DNA of 64,000 nucleotides from Pedobacter sp. WC2423 (GCF_040822065.1 NZ_CP162005.1:4216001-4280000), one strand, 5' to 3'; positions 35,268 to 44,268 are shown, counted from the stretch's first letter. Translations and numbers: made by a program. The notes: generated by a model from the letters alone, not told the origin.

Positions 35268-35708
35268 ATGAAGATTCTGATGGTTTGTTTAGGTAATATC
35301 TGTCGTTCTCCACTTGCAGAAGGGATTGTAAGGCAATTAATTGCCGATGAAAACCTGGACTGGGAAGTCGCTTCTGCCGGAACAGGGAACTGGCATACTG
35401 GTCAGCCTGCAGATAAAAGAAGTATATCTATAGCTAAAAATTATGGATATGATATTTCCAGACAACGCGCCCGGCTTTTTGAGCAGAAGCTGTTTGACGA
35501 ATTTGATCATATTCTGGTGATGGATAAAAACAACTTGCGTGACGTACTGAAACTGGCCTCAAATGAGGAGCATCGTCAAAAAGTAAGCTTGTTTTTAACT
35601 GATGAAAAGGAAGTTACTGACCCTTATTTTGATGATCAGCTATTTGATCCGGTTTTTTTGACGATCGAAGAGAGAGCAAAAAAGCTGATAGAAGAATTAA
35701 AGAAATAA
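35268..35708 (+). CDS. Low-molecular-weight protein tyrosine phosphatase
   Basis: A 146-residue cytoplasmic phosphatase with the P-loop CLGNICRS (Cys7 and Arg13 of the CX5R motif), SAGTGNWHTGQPAD, and the general acid aspartate in VTDPYFDD near residue 124. Family length and order are normal. In other bacteria such enzymes often act on tyrosine kinases of capsule synthesis, but no such kinase is adjacent here. It starts four bases after the nuclease gene. Confidence 0.92.
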   Translation: MKILMVCLGNICRSPLAEGIVRQLIADENLDWEVASAGTGNWHTGQPADKRSISIAKNYGYDISRQRARLFEQKLFDEFDHILVMDKNNLRDVLKLASNEEHRQKVSLFLTDEKEVTDPYFDDQLFDPVFLTIEERAKKLIEELKK

Positions 35709-35822
35709 AGAATGGAGCCGCTGAAATTACACCAAATATTAGTGCGGTCTCTTCCTTTGAAAAATTTGTAAAACTTTTCTGTAGGGTACACGTTACTTCC
35801 CTGACACTAATTTTTTAGAGAT

Positions 35823-36281
35823 ATGGAAAATACTAAAGTAAACCCAGAAACACTGAACGACCTGATTCAAATTAATAATGACCGTATTGCTGGTTATGAA
35901 AAAGCTATTCAGGAATTATCACCAGAAGACAGTGATCTGAAAGATTTATTTGTGAAAATGGTAGCAGAAAGTCATAAACATAAACTGGCATTAGCTTCGG
36001 CTGTTCAGGGTACAGGTACTGATATGGAAACTGGCACTACAACATCAGGTAAAATATATCGTGCCTGGATGGACGTAAAGGCAGTATTTACAGGACATGA
36101 CCGTAAAACAATCTTAAATAATTGTGAAGCGGGAGAAGATGCAGCTCAAAGAGCCTATAAGTCTGCTTTAGAAGAGGAAGGTCTTTCTGCGGATACAAGA
36201 AGCTTGATTACTGAGCAAAAATCGGAGCTGCGTGCATCTCATGATCAGATTAAAGGGCTAAGAGATCAGACCCCATCTTAG
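35823..36281 (+). CDS. PA2169 family four-helix-bundle protein (DUF2383)
   Basis: A 152-residue all-helical protein: LNDLIQINNDRIAGYEKAIQEL, LKDLFVKMVAESHKHKLAL, then a tail with RAWMDVKAVFTGHDRKTILNNCEAGEDAAQRAYKSAL summarised by its key positions E99, G101, E102 and D103. The ferritin-like DUF2383 fold is associated with stress-induced proteins, but no metal-binding set can be confirmed and the role is unknown. It has a 114-base upstream gap, so its own promoter, and a perfect palindromic terminator after it. Confidence 0.85.
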   Translation: MENTKVNPETLNDLIQINNDRIAGYEKAIQELSPEDSDLKDLFVKMVAESHKHKLALASAVQGTGTDMETGTTTSGKIYRAWMDVKAVFTGHDRKTILNNCEAGEDAAQRAYKSALEEEGLSADTRSLITEQKSELRASHDQIKGLRDQTPS

Positions 36282-36286
36282 TATAT

Positions 36287-36324
36287 AAACAAAAAACCTG
36301 AGCATATGCTCAGGTTTTTTGTTT
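36287..36324. terminator. Perfect bidirectional terminator
   Basis: A 38-base perfect palindrome, AAACAAAAAACCTGAGCAT and its complement, between two convergent genes (36281 and 36337), with A-tract before and T-tract after the GC core. Confidence 0.93.
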
Positions 36325-36336
36325 GATAAGAGCTGG

Positions 36337-38952
36337 TTAGATGCCAAATTCCTTATCCAGATATTCTGTTACCTTTTCTATTGCATTATCAATAGTATCA
36401 CTCAGAATCGTAATGAAAGAGCCTGATTTAGCTGTAGCTATCAGAAACTTCAAGCAGTCTGAAGCGTCATTATTAATGATGACTTCCATATCAGGTTTAA
36501 CTTCTCTTATGCCTGAGATCAGAATATCTATGATATCCTGCTGCTGACGGCCGCGAAGATATTTTTCCTGACAAATGATAATCTTATCAAACATTTGTGC
36601 AGAAATACGCGCTGTTTCTCTGATGTCTTCATCACGTCTGTCCCCCGTTCCTGAAATTACTCCGATATGTTCTGTCGCTTCAATCGTTTTCAGATAGTCT
36701 TTGATTCCATTAAATCCATTCGCATTATGTGCAAAATCTACCAGGATTTTAAACTCTTTAAATTTAAAGATGTTCATTCTGCCTGGAGTCTGTGCCGCAG
36801 AAGGAATAAAGGTTTCCAGAGACATACGTATATCTTCGATCTTATATCCCCAAAGGAAAGTGGACAGCGTTGCTGCCAGAACGTTCTGGATCATGAAATC
36901 AACACTACCACCAAAAGTTAGCGGGATATGGGTTACCTTATCTACTCTGATCTTCCAGTCTCCTTTTTTGATCGTAATATATCCATTTTCATAGATTGCT
37001 GCTGAACCGCCTTTTTTGCAATGCTCCACAATAACCGGATTGTTCTCATCCATACTAAAGTAAGCTACTTTACAGTCAGCAGTTTCAGCTATTTTAACGC
37101 AGTATTTATTATCTGCATTCAGTACTGCCCATCCATCTCTTTTAACCGCTCCAATAACAACCGCCTTTACTCTGGTCAGGTCCTTTAAACTATGGATATC
37201 TGCAATTCCAAGGTGATCTTCCTGTATATTGGTTACTACCCCGATGTCACAACGTTTAAATCCAAGTCCGGCCCTCAGAATACCTCCTCTGGCAGTTTCT
37301 AATACGGCAAACTCAACAGTAGGATCTCTCAGTATAAATTCTGCACTCACTGGTCCGGTTGTATCTCCTTTCATGAGCATTGTATTCTGAACGTAGATAC
37401 CATCGGAAGTCGTGAAACCAACCCTTGTTCCATTGCTTTTTACGATATGTGCAATCAGCCTTGTTGTCGTTGTTTTTCCATTGGTACCAGTTACTGCGAT
37501 AATTGGAATTCTATTAGCTTTACCAGGAGGGTATAACATATCAATCACTGGCGCAGCAACATTTCTTGGTAAACCTTCACTTGGAGCAAGGTGCATCCGG
37601 AATCCAGGCGCAGCGTTAACTTCCAGGATTACACCGCCATTTTCTGTAAGTGGTTGCGTCAGGTTTTGTGCCATGACATCAATTCCACAGATATCTAAAC
37701 CGATGATGCGGGAGATACGTTCACTGATGAAAATGTTTTGCGGGTGAACCAGGTCGGTCACGTCAATAGAAGTCCCGCCTGTACTCAGGTTAGCTGTTGA
37801 TTTTAAATAAACAAGCTCTCCGTTTGGCACAACGGTTTCCAGTGTATAATTCTTTTTAGATAACAAATCAAGCGTGTCCCGGTCTACAAGTATTTCTGTT
37901 AAAACATTTTCATGTCCGTAACCACGTCGTGGATCTTCGTTTTCTTTATCAATCAGCTGCTGAACAGTAGCGGTTCCATTTCCGGTAACATGGGCTGGTA
38001 CGCGTAAAGCTGCTGCAACCATTTTATTATCGATAACCAGAATTCTGAAATCGTAGCCTGTAATAAAGCTTTCAATGATTATTCTTCTGGAATATTGTTT
38101 TGCGTGTTCAAATGCAAGTTTAGCGGCTTCCGGTGTTTTAACGTTTATGGAAGCACCTTTACCGTGATTGCCATCCAATGGTTTAAAGACCAATGGAAAG
38201 CCAATTCTTTGAATGGCATCATCGAGTTCACTGATGTCAGAGATGGTGACCCCATTAGCAACAGGGATAGCAGAATCCTTTAAAATTCGTTTGGTTTCGT
38301 CTTTATCTCCGGCAATATCGACAGCGATACTGTTTGTTTTTTCAGTCATGGTTGCTCTGAAGCGCACCTGATTTTTACCATAGCCTAACTGAATTAAAGA
38401 GCTTTTGTTCAATCTTATCCATGGGATGTCCCTTGCTATCGCTTCATCTACGATAGACCCTGTACTTGGACCAAGACGTTCCATCTGTCTTAATTCCCTT
38501 AACCGGTGAATATCAAATTCAAGGTCGTAATCAAGGTTATCGATCAGGGCTTCGGCGATTCTTACACTGGCCTCAGCGGCATAAATACCTGCTTTTTCTT
38601 CCAGATAGCTGAATACTACATTATAGATGCCTTCTGTTTTGGTTTGTCTTGTTCTTCCAAAGCCTGTATCCATACCTGCCAGGGTCTGAATTTCCAGGGC
38701 AATATGTTCAATGACATGACCCATCCATGTTCCTTCTTTAATACGGGCAAAGAAGCCTCCGGGTTCACCTTTCGAGCATCTGTGCGTAAATAAGCTTGGC
38801 ATCATTTTTTCCAGACGATCACCAAACCCATCAATCAGATTTGTTGGACGTTGTTCCATGTCCTCCAGATCTAATCTCATTTGTATTAGTTTTTTCCTGT
38901 TGACCGACCAGATATTTGGTCCCCTTAGCACTTGAATGCCGAGTATTTTCAT
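36337..38952 (-). CDS. cphA: Cyanophycin synthetase
   Basis: Makes the storage polymer multi-L-arginyl-poly-L-aspartate from Asp, Arg and ATP without a ribosome. The 871 residues have the CphA1 length and layout: N-terminal domain (1 to about 160), ATP-grasp domain (about 205-475; GFPLVFKPLDGNHGKGAS near 252-269), and a Mur-ligase-like domain with P-loop GTNGKTTTT near 486, NIQEDHLG and VDFAHNANGF near 743. Divergent from the cyanophycinase gene across 515 bases. A duplicated start region and a 22-codon leader ORF lie directly upstream. A convergent terminator follows. Confidence 0.95.
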   Translation of the reverse strand: MKILGIQVLRGPNIWSVNRKKLIQMRLDLEDMEQRPTNLIDGFGDRLEKMMPSLFTHRCSKGEPGGFFARIKEGTWMGHVIEHIALEIQTLAGMDTGFGRTRQTKTEGIYNVVFSYLEEKAGIYAAEASVRIAEALIDNLDYDLEFDIHRLRELRQMERLGPSTGSIVDEAIARDIPWIRLNKSSLIQLGYGKNQVRFRATMTEKTNSIAVDIAGDKDETKRILKDSAIPVANGVTISDISELDDAIQRIGFPLVFKPLDGNHGKGASINVKTPEAAKLAFEHAKQYSRRIIIESFITGYDFRILVIDNKMVAAALRVPAHVTGNGTATVQQLIDKENEDPRRGYGHENVLTEILVDRDTLDLLSKKNYTLETVVPNGELVYLKSTANLSTGGTSIDVTDLVHPQNIFISERISRIIGLDICGIDVMAQNLTQPLTENGGVILEVNAAPGFRMHLAPSEGLPRNVAAPVIDMLYPPGKANRIPIIAVTGTNGKTTTTRLIAHIVKSNGTRVGFTTSDGIYVQNTMLMKGDTTGPVSAEFILRDPTVEFAVLETARGGILRAGLGFKRCDIGVVTNIQEDHLGIADIHSLKDLTRVKAVVIGAVKRDGWAVLNADNKYCVKIAETADCKVAYFSMDENNPVIVEHCKKGGSAAIYENGYITIKKGDWKIRVDKVTHIPLTFGGSVDFMIQNVLAATLSTFLWGYKIEDIRMSLETFIPSAAQTPGRMNIFKFKEFKILVDFAHNANGFNGIKDYLKTIEATEHIGVISGTGDRRDEDIRETARISAQMFDKIIICQEKYLRGRQQQDIIDILISGIREVKPDMEVIINNDASDCLKFLIATAKSGSFITILSDTIDNAIEKVTEYLDKEFGI

Positions 38953-39045
38953 ATGTTATTTATTGTTTTTTTAAGGTGATGAAGCTTGCCAGGCTGAAGA
39001 GCCCCGGCAGGTTTCATATGTTATTTATTGTTTTTTTAAGTTGAT
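38947..39045. repeat. Direct repeat of the cphA start region with a hairpin between
   Basis: Positions 38947-38980 and 39012-39045 match over 34 bases with one mismatch (38976 versus 39041), 65 bases apart. Each copy contains CAT (minus-strand ATG) and an A-rich upstream stretch. Between them TGCC-A-GGCT (38987-38995) pairs with AGCC-CC-GGCA (39000-39009) over a GAAG loop, a GC-rich hairpin that would be in the cphA mRNA leader. Confidence 0.85.
38949..39017 (-). CDS. Possible 22-residue leader peptide overlapping cphA start
   Basis: On the minus strand an ATG at 39017 opens a 22-codon frame (MKPAGALQPGKLHHL, then KKTINNI) whose TGA overlaps the cphA ATG as ATGA. The 23 bases before this ATG are identical to those before the cphA ATG, because the start region is duplicated. 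If the cphA start is used by ribosomes, this one should be too, and cphA would then be translationally coupled. The peptide lacks Arg and Asp. Not similar to anything I know; translation is unproven. Confidence 0.35.
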   Translation of the reverse strand: MKPAGALQPGKLHHLKKTINNI

Positions 39046-39467
39046 AAATTATGCGCGCTAAATCGTTCGGTTTGGTTTAACCCAATGATATAACCACTTT
39101 CATACTTCATTTGTTTTTTAGTAATATTTCCTTAACAATGAATCTGTTGCCCCTGAGGACTGTCCTGACTTCAGGATTATTTCAATTTAAGTTTCAATAA
39201 AGGTTGTGTATGGATAATTCCGTTGTTGTTTAATTTAGGTTTTTTGTTAAAAACGCTATTAAACGGTTAATCAATATATGAATGTTTTTTAATAATAGCC
39301 GAAGTTATCCGCTTAAAAACACTTAAAATATAAACGTGTATAAATTTAATCAAAGAATTGAATAATAAAGGAATATTTGTTGTTTCCACACAGATTATTG
39401 ATTAAATATGGTAATATTTAAACTAATGAATATATATTTGAGATTTTAGGCTAAGAAAACAAATAAA
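39046..39467. other. Divergent intergenic region between cphA and cphB
   Basis: About 420 AT-rich bases with no ORF. TATATTTG at 39433-39440 is an exact -7 element 27 bases before the cphB ATG. The cphA promoter was not found. Multiple AT-rich stretches could bind a regulator, but no convincing palindrome of operator type was recognised. Confidence 0.45.
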
Positions 39468-40343
39468 ATGGCTCCAAAAGGTAAATTGATAATTATTGGT
39501 GGTGCAATAAATACCGGAAGTTTTACTGAAACACAATTCGGACTACCTCAGAATATGAATTTCTTTGAGCGTGGTATTCTAAAACGTATTACTACTGAAT
39601 CTGTTAAAGACACTTCATCCCGTTTCGAAATTATTACAACGGCATCGCTGGTTCCTGAAAAAGTTGGAGAAGAATATATTAAAGCTTTCGCTCAACTTGA
39701 TGTACATGATGTTGGCGTACTTAATATTGTCAATAGAGAACAAGCGAATGATCTTCTCAATTGTGAGCGTGTTAAAGCGGCTGATGTATTGGTATTCACT
39801 GGCGGAGATCAGCTCCGGTTATCCTCTATTTTTGGCGGTACAGCCATACATGAAATCTTACTTGATAAATATGCAAATGAGAAAGTTGTAATTGCAGGTA
39901 CCTCAGCGGGAGCTGCGGCAAGTTCTAAAAATATGATCTATCAGGGTAATAGTAAAGACGCGCTGTTAAAAGGAGAAGTTAAAATTACTGCCGGACTGGG
40001 TTTTATTGATGGTGTGATCGTTGACACCCATTTTGTGCAACGCGGTAGAATCGGGCGTTTACTTTATGCAACAGCAAGCAGCCCGGGGATCCTTGGAATT
40101 GGGCTTGGAGAAGATACAGGGTTGTATATCTCCAATGGCAATACTATGGAAGCAATTGGTTCAGGAATGGTTATTCTTGTTGACGGAAGAAGCATGTCGG
40201 ATACAAATTTGACAGATGTAGAAATGGGGCAGCCAGTTTCCATCAAAAATTTGGTAGTACACGTGATGTGCGACGGGGATATTTATGATCTGACAGCGCA
40301 CCAGTTAACTATTCATCATCCAAAAGTTATACCTACACCTTAA
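39468..40343 (+). CDS. cphB: Cyanophycinase
   Basis: Serine exopeptidase (S51) that degrades cyanophycin to beta-Asp-Arg dipeptides. The 291 residues have the family length. The nucleophile serine is in GTSAGAAA near residue 146; FTGGDQLRL near 109, GLGFIDGVIVDTHFVQRGRIGRL near 172-194 and GIGLGEDTGLYI near 207 are the usual CphB blocks, including the conserved His and Glu. It is followed by an isoaspartyl peptidase gene after five bases and is divergent from cphA, giving a complete synthesis and mobilisation module. Confidence 0.95.
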   Translation: MAPKGKLIIIGGAINTGSFTETQFGLPQNMNFFERGILKRITTESVKDTSSRFEIITTASLVPEKVGEEYIKAFAQLDVHDVGVLNIVNREQANDLLNCERVKAADVLVFTGGDQLRLSSIFGGTAIHEILLDKYANEKVVIAGTSAGAAASSKNMIYQGNSKDALLKGEVKITAGLGFIDGVIVDTHFVQRGRIGRLLYATASSPGILGIGLGEDTGLYISNGNTMEAIGSGMVILVDGRSMSDTNLTDVEMGQPVSIKNLVVHVMCDGDIYDLTAHQLTIHHPKVIPTP

Positions 40344-40348
40344 TTCGT

Positions 40349-41191
40349 ATGAAGTTAATCATCCACGGTGGTTTTTTTAGTGAATCTTCCACCAATCAGG
40401 AAACTAAAAAAGCGAAGCAAGACGCATTGTCCGAAATTGCTTCACTATCTCATACCTACCTGCAATCTCATACCGCACTGGAAACAGTAGCCTATGCAGT
40501 TAATTTGCTGGAGGATAATATATTGTTTAATGCAGGTTCAGGTTCACAGATCCAGAGTGATGGTAAAGTGAGACTTAGTGCCTCTATTATGGATGGAAAA
40601 ACGCAGAAATTTGCCGGAGTAATTAATATTCAGGATGTGCAGAACCCTATCCGGATTGCTTCATTGCTCTTAAATTATGAAGACAGTGTATTAAGTGGAG
40701 AAGGTGCAATAGATTTTGCCAGAAATCATAAATTCCCCTATTTTGATCCAATTATACCTCAGCGCTTAGCCGAATTTGAATTAAAACTTAATCAGCAGAA
40801 TAACAAAGGAACCGTGGGTTGTGTAGCACTGGATGCTGCTGGTAATCTTGCAGCCGCGACCTCTACCGGAGGGAAAGGATTTGAAATTCCATGCAGGGTT
40901 AGTGATTCTGCAACTGTAGCCGGGAACTATGCAAATGAATATGCCGGGATCTCCTGTACAGGAGTAGGAGAAGATATTGTGAGTGTAGCACTATCAGCCA
41001 GGATTGTAACCAGGGTTACTGACGGCTTTACTTTAAAGGAAGCTTGTGATAAATCTTTCCGGGAATTGAAAGCTATAAATGGTTTTGCAGGAGTAATTGG
41101 TATTACCGCAGCCGGAGAAGTCTACCACACTGATTCACATCCTTATATGGTATGGGCTTCTTTTGATGTTAGTTTACAGGTGTTTAACTAA
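40349..41191 (+). CDS. iaaA: Isoaspartyl peptidase/L-asparaginase (plant type, Ntn hydrolase)
   Basis: Threonine-nucleophile hydrolase expected to split beta-Asp-Arg dipeptides from CphB into Asp and Arg. The 280 residues contain the autocleavage site before Thr155 in NNKGTVGCVALD, the substrate-loop sequence ATSTGGKGFEIPCRVSDSATVAG and the second-subunit SCTGVGEDIVSVALSARI; both are longer than the quoted key residues T174, G175, G176, R185 and T/G at 209-211. Length is a little shorter than E. coli IaaA (321). Its operon position with cphB supports the dipeptidase role over free asparaginase. Confidence 0.92.
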   Translation: MKLIIHGGFFSESSTNQETKKAKQDALSEIASLSHTYLQSHTALETVAYAVNLLEDNILFNAGSGSQIQSDGKVRLSASIMDGKTQKFAGVINIQDVQNPIRIASLLLNYEDSVLSGEGAIDFARNHKFPYFDPIIPQRLAEFELKLNQQNNKGTVGCVALDAAGNLAAATSTGGKGFEIPCRVSDSATVAGNYANEYAGISCTGVGEDIVSVALSARIVTRVTDGFTLKEACDKSFRELKAINGFAGVIGITAAGEVYHTDSHPYMVWASFDVSLQVFN

Positions 41192-41198
41192 ATATATA

Positions 41199-41206
41199 TA
41201 TATTTG
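41199..41206 (+). promoter_or_regulatory. -7 element four bases before the TPR gene
   Basis: TATATTTG is an exact TAnnTTTG, ending four bases before the ATG at 41211; the transcript would be leaderless or nearly so. Confidence 0.55.
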
Positions 41207-41210
41207 TAAT

Positions 41211-41882
41211 ATGTATAAACTCTGTTTCGCTTTGCTATGTCTGGGATTCTCAGGGTCAGCAATGGCACAAACAAATACCTTTATTCAGCAAGAACCACTC
41301 TCAAACAATGGTTCGATCACTATTGCTGTATCTGGAGCAGACGGTGATTTCTACTTTGAACAGGCTGAGAAGAATGAAAAGAACGGTGATTTAAATGAGG
41401 CGATAACCTTATTTGGAAAGGCTGCCTTTGAGTATAATAATGCTAAGAATTTTTCCCGTTACGGTGCTTCTCTGTTAAGGTTGAGCAATGTTCATTACCT
41501 GATGGAGCACTATACCGAAGCGGAACAAGTAACTTTAAATGTAGCACTTAAAACCTATTCGCGCTTTGGAAACAGAGTTGGACAAATGGCTTCTTATAAC
41601 CAGTTAGGTAAAATTTATCTGGCGGCAAATAAGCTGACACAATCCATGTGGTTTTTTACCCAACAGGGTATTTTAGCCAGGCAAGTCAATAATAACCCTG
41701 CTTATATTGACTCTATACTTGGTCTTGTACAGGTTAAAATGAAGAAAAAAGAATATTCTCTGGCACTAAAAGATATCAACCGTGCAGAATTATTTGCTAA
41801 AACGACCAATTTAAATCAGTTTAAAGGACAATTTAAACAGGCCAGAACTTCTATTGCAGAAAAGAAGACGACATTAAAATAA
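41211..41882 (+). CDS. Tetratricopeptide repeat protein, secreted
   Basis: A 223-residue protein with a cleavable signal peptide (MYKLCFALLCLGFSGSAMAQ) and at least three TPR-like helical pairs (around 55-90: FYFEQAEKNEKNGDLNEAI; 95-130; 135-175 with GQMASYNQLGKIYLAANKL), so a periplasmic or surface adaptor. The open frame extends upstream to 41097 inside the peptidase gene, but the signal peptide and the -7 element fix the start at 41211. No enzyme domain. Function unknown. Confidence 0.8.
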   Translation: MYKLCFALLCLGFSGSAMAQTNTFIQQEPLSNNGSITIAVSGADGDFYFEQAEKNEKNGDLNEAITLFGKAAFEYNNAKNFSRYGASLLRLSNVHYLMEHYTEAEQVTLNVALKTYSRFGNRVGQMASYNQLGKIYLAANKLTQSMWFFTQQGILARQVNNNPAYIDSILGLVQVKMKKKEYSLALKDINRAELFAKTTNLNQFKGQFKQARTSIAEKKTTLK

Positions 41883-41980
41883 AATCACTTCTTATTTTCT
41901 TTCCGTTAAAAATGCTGTTTATGTGTGTGTTAGTGTTTATAATTAAACGCTGATATAGATTTTATTGAATACTATTTAAT

Positions 41981-42034
41981 TATCTTTGGTAAAGATTACA
42001 GAAAAGAGACAGTATAATGCTGTCTCTTTTCTGT
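41981..42034 (+). promoter_or_regulatory. Promoter and 5' hairpin of the Prc protease gene
   Basis: TATCTTTG at 41981-41988 is an exact -7 element. Ten bases on, ACAGAAAAGAGACAG (41998-42012) pairs perfectly with CTGTCTCTTTTCTGT (42020-42034) over TATAATG. The hairpin could be a terminator for the upstream TPR gene, but if the promoter is used it forms the very 5' end of the prc mRNA, 42 bases before the ATG. Confidence 0.6.
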
Positions 42035-42076
42035 TTATTTGAGAAATTGGTATCATATTGGTTGTTATTATAAAAA

Positions 42077-44227
42077 ATGGATTTTAAATTATTTAAAGAG
42101 ATGTTAAAAAGAATATTACTGGTAACCTTCACCGCCGCTGTACTTGCCTGCTCGGCCGCTCCGAAACCACAACAGTTGGTTGAAGGTATCCCTAATATTA
42201 AGCCTGATGAGCAGCAGAGTTTGGTATGCAAGGAAATCGTGGCACTTATAGAGAACTATAACTATAAGAAACTAACAGTAAACGATTCTATTTCCTCTCT
42301 TGTGCTTGATAAATATATCAAGGCACTGGATCCATACAGAAGTTATTTTCTGGCTTCAGACATTAAAGATTTTGAGCAATTCCGTACTACATTGGACGAC
42401 GCTTTCAGAGCAGGGGACCTGAGTGCTCCATTCTATATTTTCAACGTTTATTCTAAAAGATATAATGAGACGCTGAATTATGCAATGGCACATATCAAAG
42501 ACAAATATGATTTCAACCAGAATGATACTTATGTATTTGACAGAGAGAAAATGCCATGGGTAACTTCTACAGCGGCCTTAAATGATATCTGGAAAAAGAG
42601 AGTTAAATATGAACTGATTAATTTAAAGATTGCAGGTACTGCTGAAGCTAAAAATGTAGAAACACTGACCAAAAGATATCAGAATCTGAAATCACAGTCC
42701 TCTAAATTGAATAATCAGGATGTATTTCAGATGATCATGGATGCTTTTACAGAAACCATTGATCCGCACACTAATTATTTTAATCCGGCTAAAGCTGTTC
42801 AGTTTAATGAAGATATGGCACGTTCTTTTGAAGGAATCGGTGCACGTCTGCAATTGGAAAATGATATACTGAAAATTTCTGAGGTCATTCCTGGCGGCCC
42901 GGCTTTTAAAAGTAAACTACTAAACTCTGGTGACAGAATTGTTGCCGTAGGACAGGCGACAGGAGAATTCGAAGATATTATCGGATGGAGAATTGATAAC
43001 TCTGTCGCCAAAATAAAAGGACCTAAAGGCACTAAAGTAAGGTTGAAAATTATTCCTGTAGGTCAGGATATGTCTTCTAAACCAGTAATCGTGGAACTGA
43101 CCAGAGAGAAAATCGTGATGGAAGATCAGTCTGCTAAAAAAGAAGTCAAAACTATTGAGTCCAATGGTAAATCTTACAAAATAGGGATTATCAGTGTTCC
43201 GGCATTCTATGCAGATTTTAAAGCAGCTAATGCAGGTGATCCGAATTATAAAAGTACAACACGTGACGTAAAACTATTAATTGATACCCTGAAAAATAAG
43301 GATAAAGTTGATGCGATTGTGATGGATCTTCGTGCAAATGGAGGCGGATCATTATTAGAAGCAATTGATTTAACCGGATTATTTATAGATAAAGGCCCTG
43401 TAGTTCAGGTGAAAGATTTAAAAGGAAATGTAGAGGTTAGCAATGACGAACATCCGGGGGTTGCCTGGTCTGGTCCTTTTGGAGTGATGGTAGATCGTTT
43501 GAGTGCTTCGGCATCAGAGATCTTTGCAGGAGCGATTCAGGACTACGGAAGAGGAATTATTATTGGTACACAAACCTATGGTAAAGGTACTGTTCAATCT
43601 TCTATTGACTTAAACAAACTGGTTAATCCTTCTATTCTGCAACGCCTGGCAAGTTTAGTACAGAAAGGTGCTCCAGGTTCTGGTTTAACTATCAAAGGAG
43701 GAAAAGATACTCCTCAGCTTGGACAGATTAATCTGACTATGGCTAAATTCTATCGTGTAAACGGTAGCAGTACACAGCATAAAGGAGTAATGCCTGATAT
43801 TACACTGCCATCTTTCTATCCAATGGATAAAATAGGAGAAGACACTGAAACATCGGCATTGCCATGGGATGAGGTTCAAAAATCTAACTTTATAGCAGTT
43901 GCTAACTTAGCCACTGTGAAACCAGAACTGATTAAACTGCATGAGGCAAGAATGGAAAAATCGCTGGATTATAAGGTGCTGATTCAGGGAATTGCTGATA
44001 TGAAGAAACGTGATCAGGAAACCTCTGTTACTTTAAATGAAGGTAAACTGAAAGCAGAAAGAGATAGCCTGGAAGCTAAATCGCTGGAAAAAACCAATAA
44101 ACTGAGAGCTTCAAGAGGTCTGCCACCAGTTAAAAAAGGAGACAAGATCAAGAAGAATGAAGATTTTGACTTTTTCCAGGATGAAAGTCTGAGAGTGATG
44201 GGAGATTTTATTCAGCTTAAGCCATAA
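42077..44227 (+). CDS. prc: C-terminal processing (tail-specific) protease, S41A family
   Basis: Periplasmic serine protease that trims or degrades proteins from the C-terminus. The 716 residues include a lipoprotein signal (VTFTAAVLAC), the N-terminal Tsp domain (about 40-240), a PDZ domain (near 250-330, ISEVIPGGPAFKSKLLNSGDRIV), the S41 core with Ser in RLSASASEIFAGAIQ near 478 and the general base Lys in QTYGKGTVQSS near 503, and the C-terminal DUF3340-type helical tail. Shine-Dalgarno is absent; ATG at 42101 (MLKRILL) is an alternative start that leaves a normal signal peptide. The IS lies in its terminator. Confidence 0.94.
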   Translation: MDFKLFKEMLKRILLVTFTAAVLACSAAPKPQQLVEGIPNIKPDEQQSLVCKEIVALIENYNYKKLTVNDSISSLVLDKYIKALDPYRSYFLASDIKDFEQFRTTLDDAFRAGDLSAPFYIFNVYSKRYNETLNYAMAHIKDKYDFNQNDTYVFDREKMPWVTSTAALNDIWKKRVKYELINLKIAGTAEAKNVETLTKRYQNLKSQSSKLNNQDVFQMIMDAFTETIDPHTNYFNPAKAVQFNEDMARSFEGIGARLQLENDILKISEVIPGGPAFKSKLLNSGDRIVAVGQATGEFEDIIGWRIDNSVAKIKGPKGTKVRLKIIPVGQDMSSKPVIVELTREKIVMEDQSAKKEVKTIESNGKSYKIGIISVPAFYADFKAANAGDPNYKSTTRDVKLLIDTLKNKDKVDAIVMDLRANGGGSLLEAIDLTGLFIDKGPVVQVKDLKGNVEVSNDEHPGVAWSGPFGVMVDRLSASASEIFAGAIQDYGRGIIIGTQTYGKGTVQSSIDLNKLVNPSILQRLASLVQKGAPGSGLTIKGGKDTPQLGQINLTMAKFYRVNGSSTQHKGVMPDITLPSFYPMDKIGEDTETSALPWDEVQKSNFIAVANLATVKPELIKLHEARMEKSLDYKVLIQGIADMKKRDQETSVTLNEGKLKAERDSLEAKSLEKTNKLRASRGLPPVKKGDKIKKNEDFDFFQDESLRVMGDFIQLKP

Positions 44228-44244
44228 GCTTAAGGTATAAATAT

Positions 44245-44268
44245 AAAAAAGGGCTGCTCAGATTAATC
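44245..44268. terminator. Left half of a terminator split by the IS
   Basis: AAAAAAGGGCTGCTCAGATT then AATC ends exactly at the IS. Joined to 45713-45731 with one copy of the ATC duplication removed, it gives a perfect 13 bp stem, GGGCTGCTCAGAT and its complement, with A-tract and T-tract: the bidirectional terminator of the convergent prc and SPFH genes. Confidence 0.9.

Noticed and set aside
41097..41210. 38-residue N-terminal extension of the TPR protein
   Set aside because: It overlaps the peptidase gene in another frame; the promoter element and the signal peptide begin at 41211.
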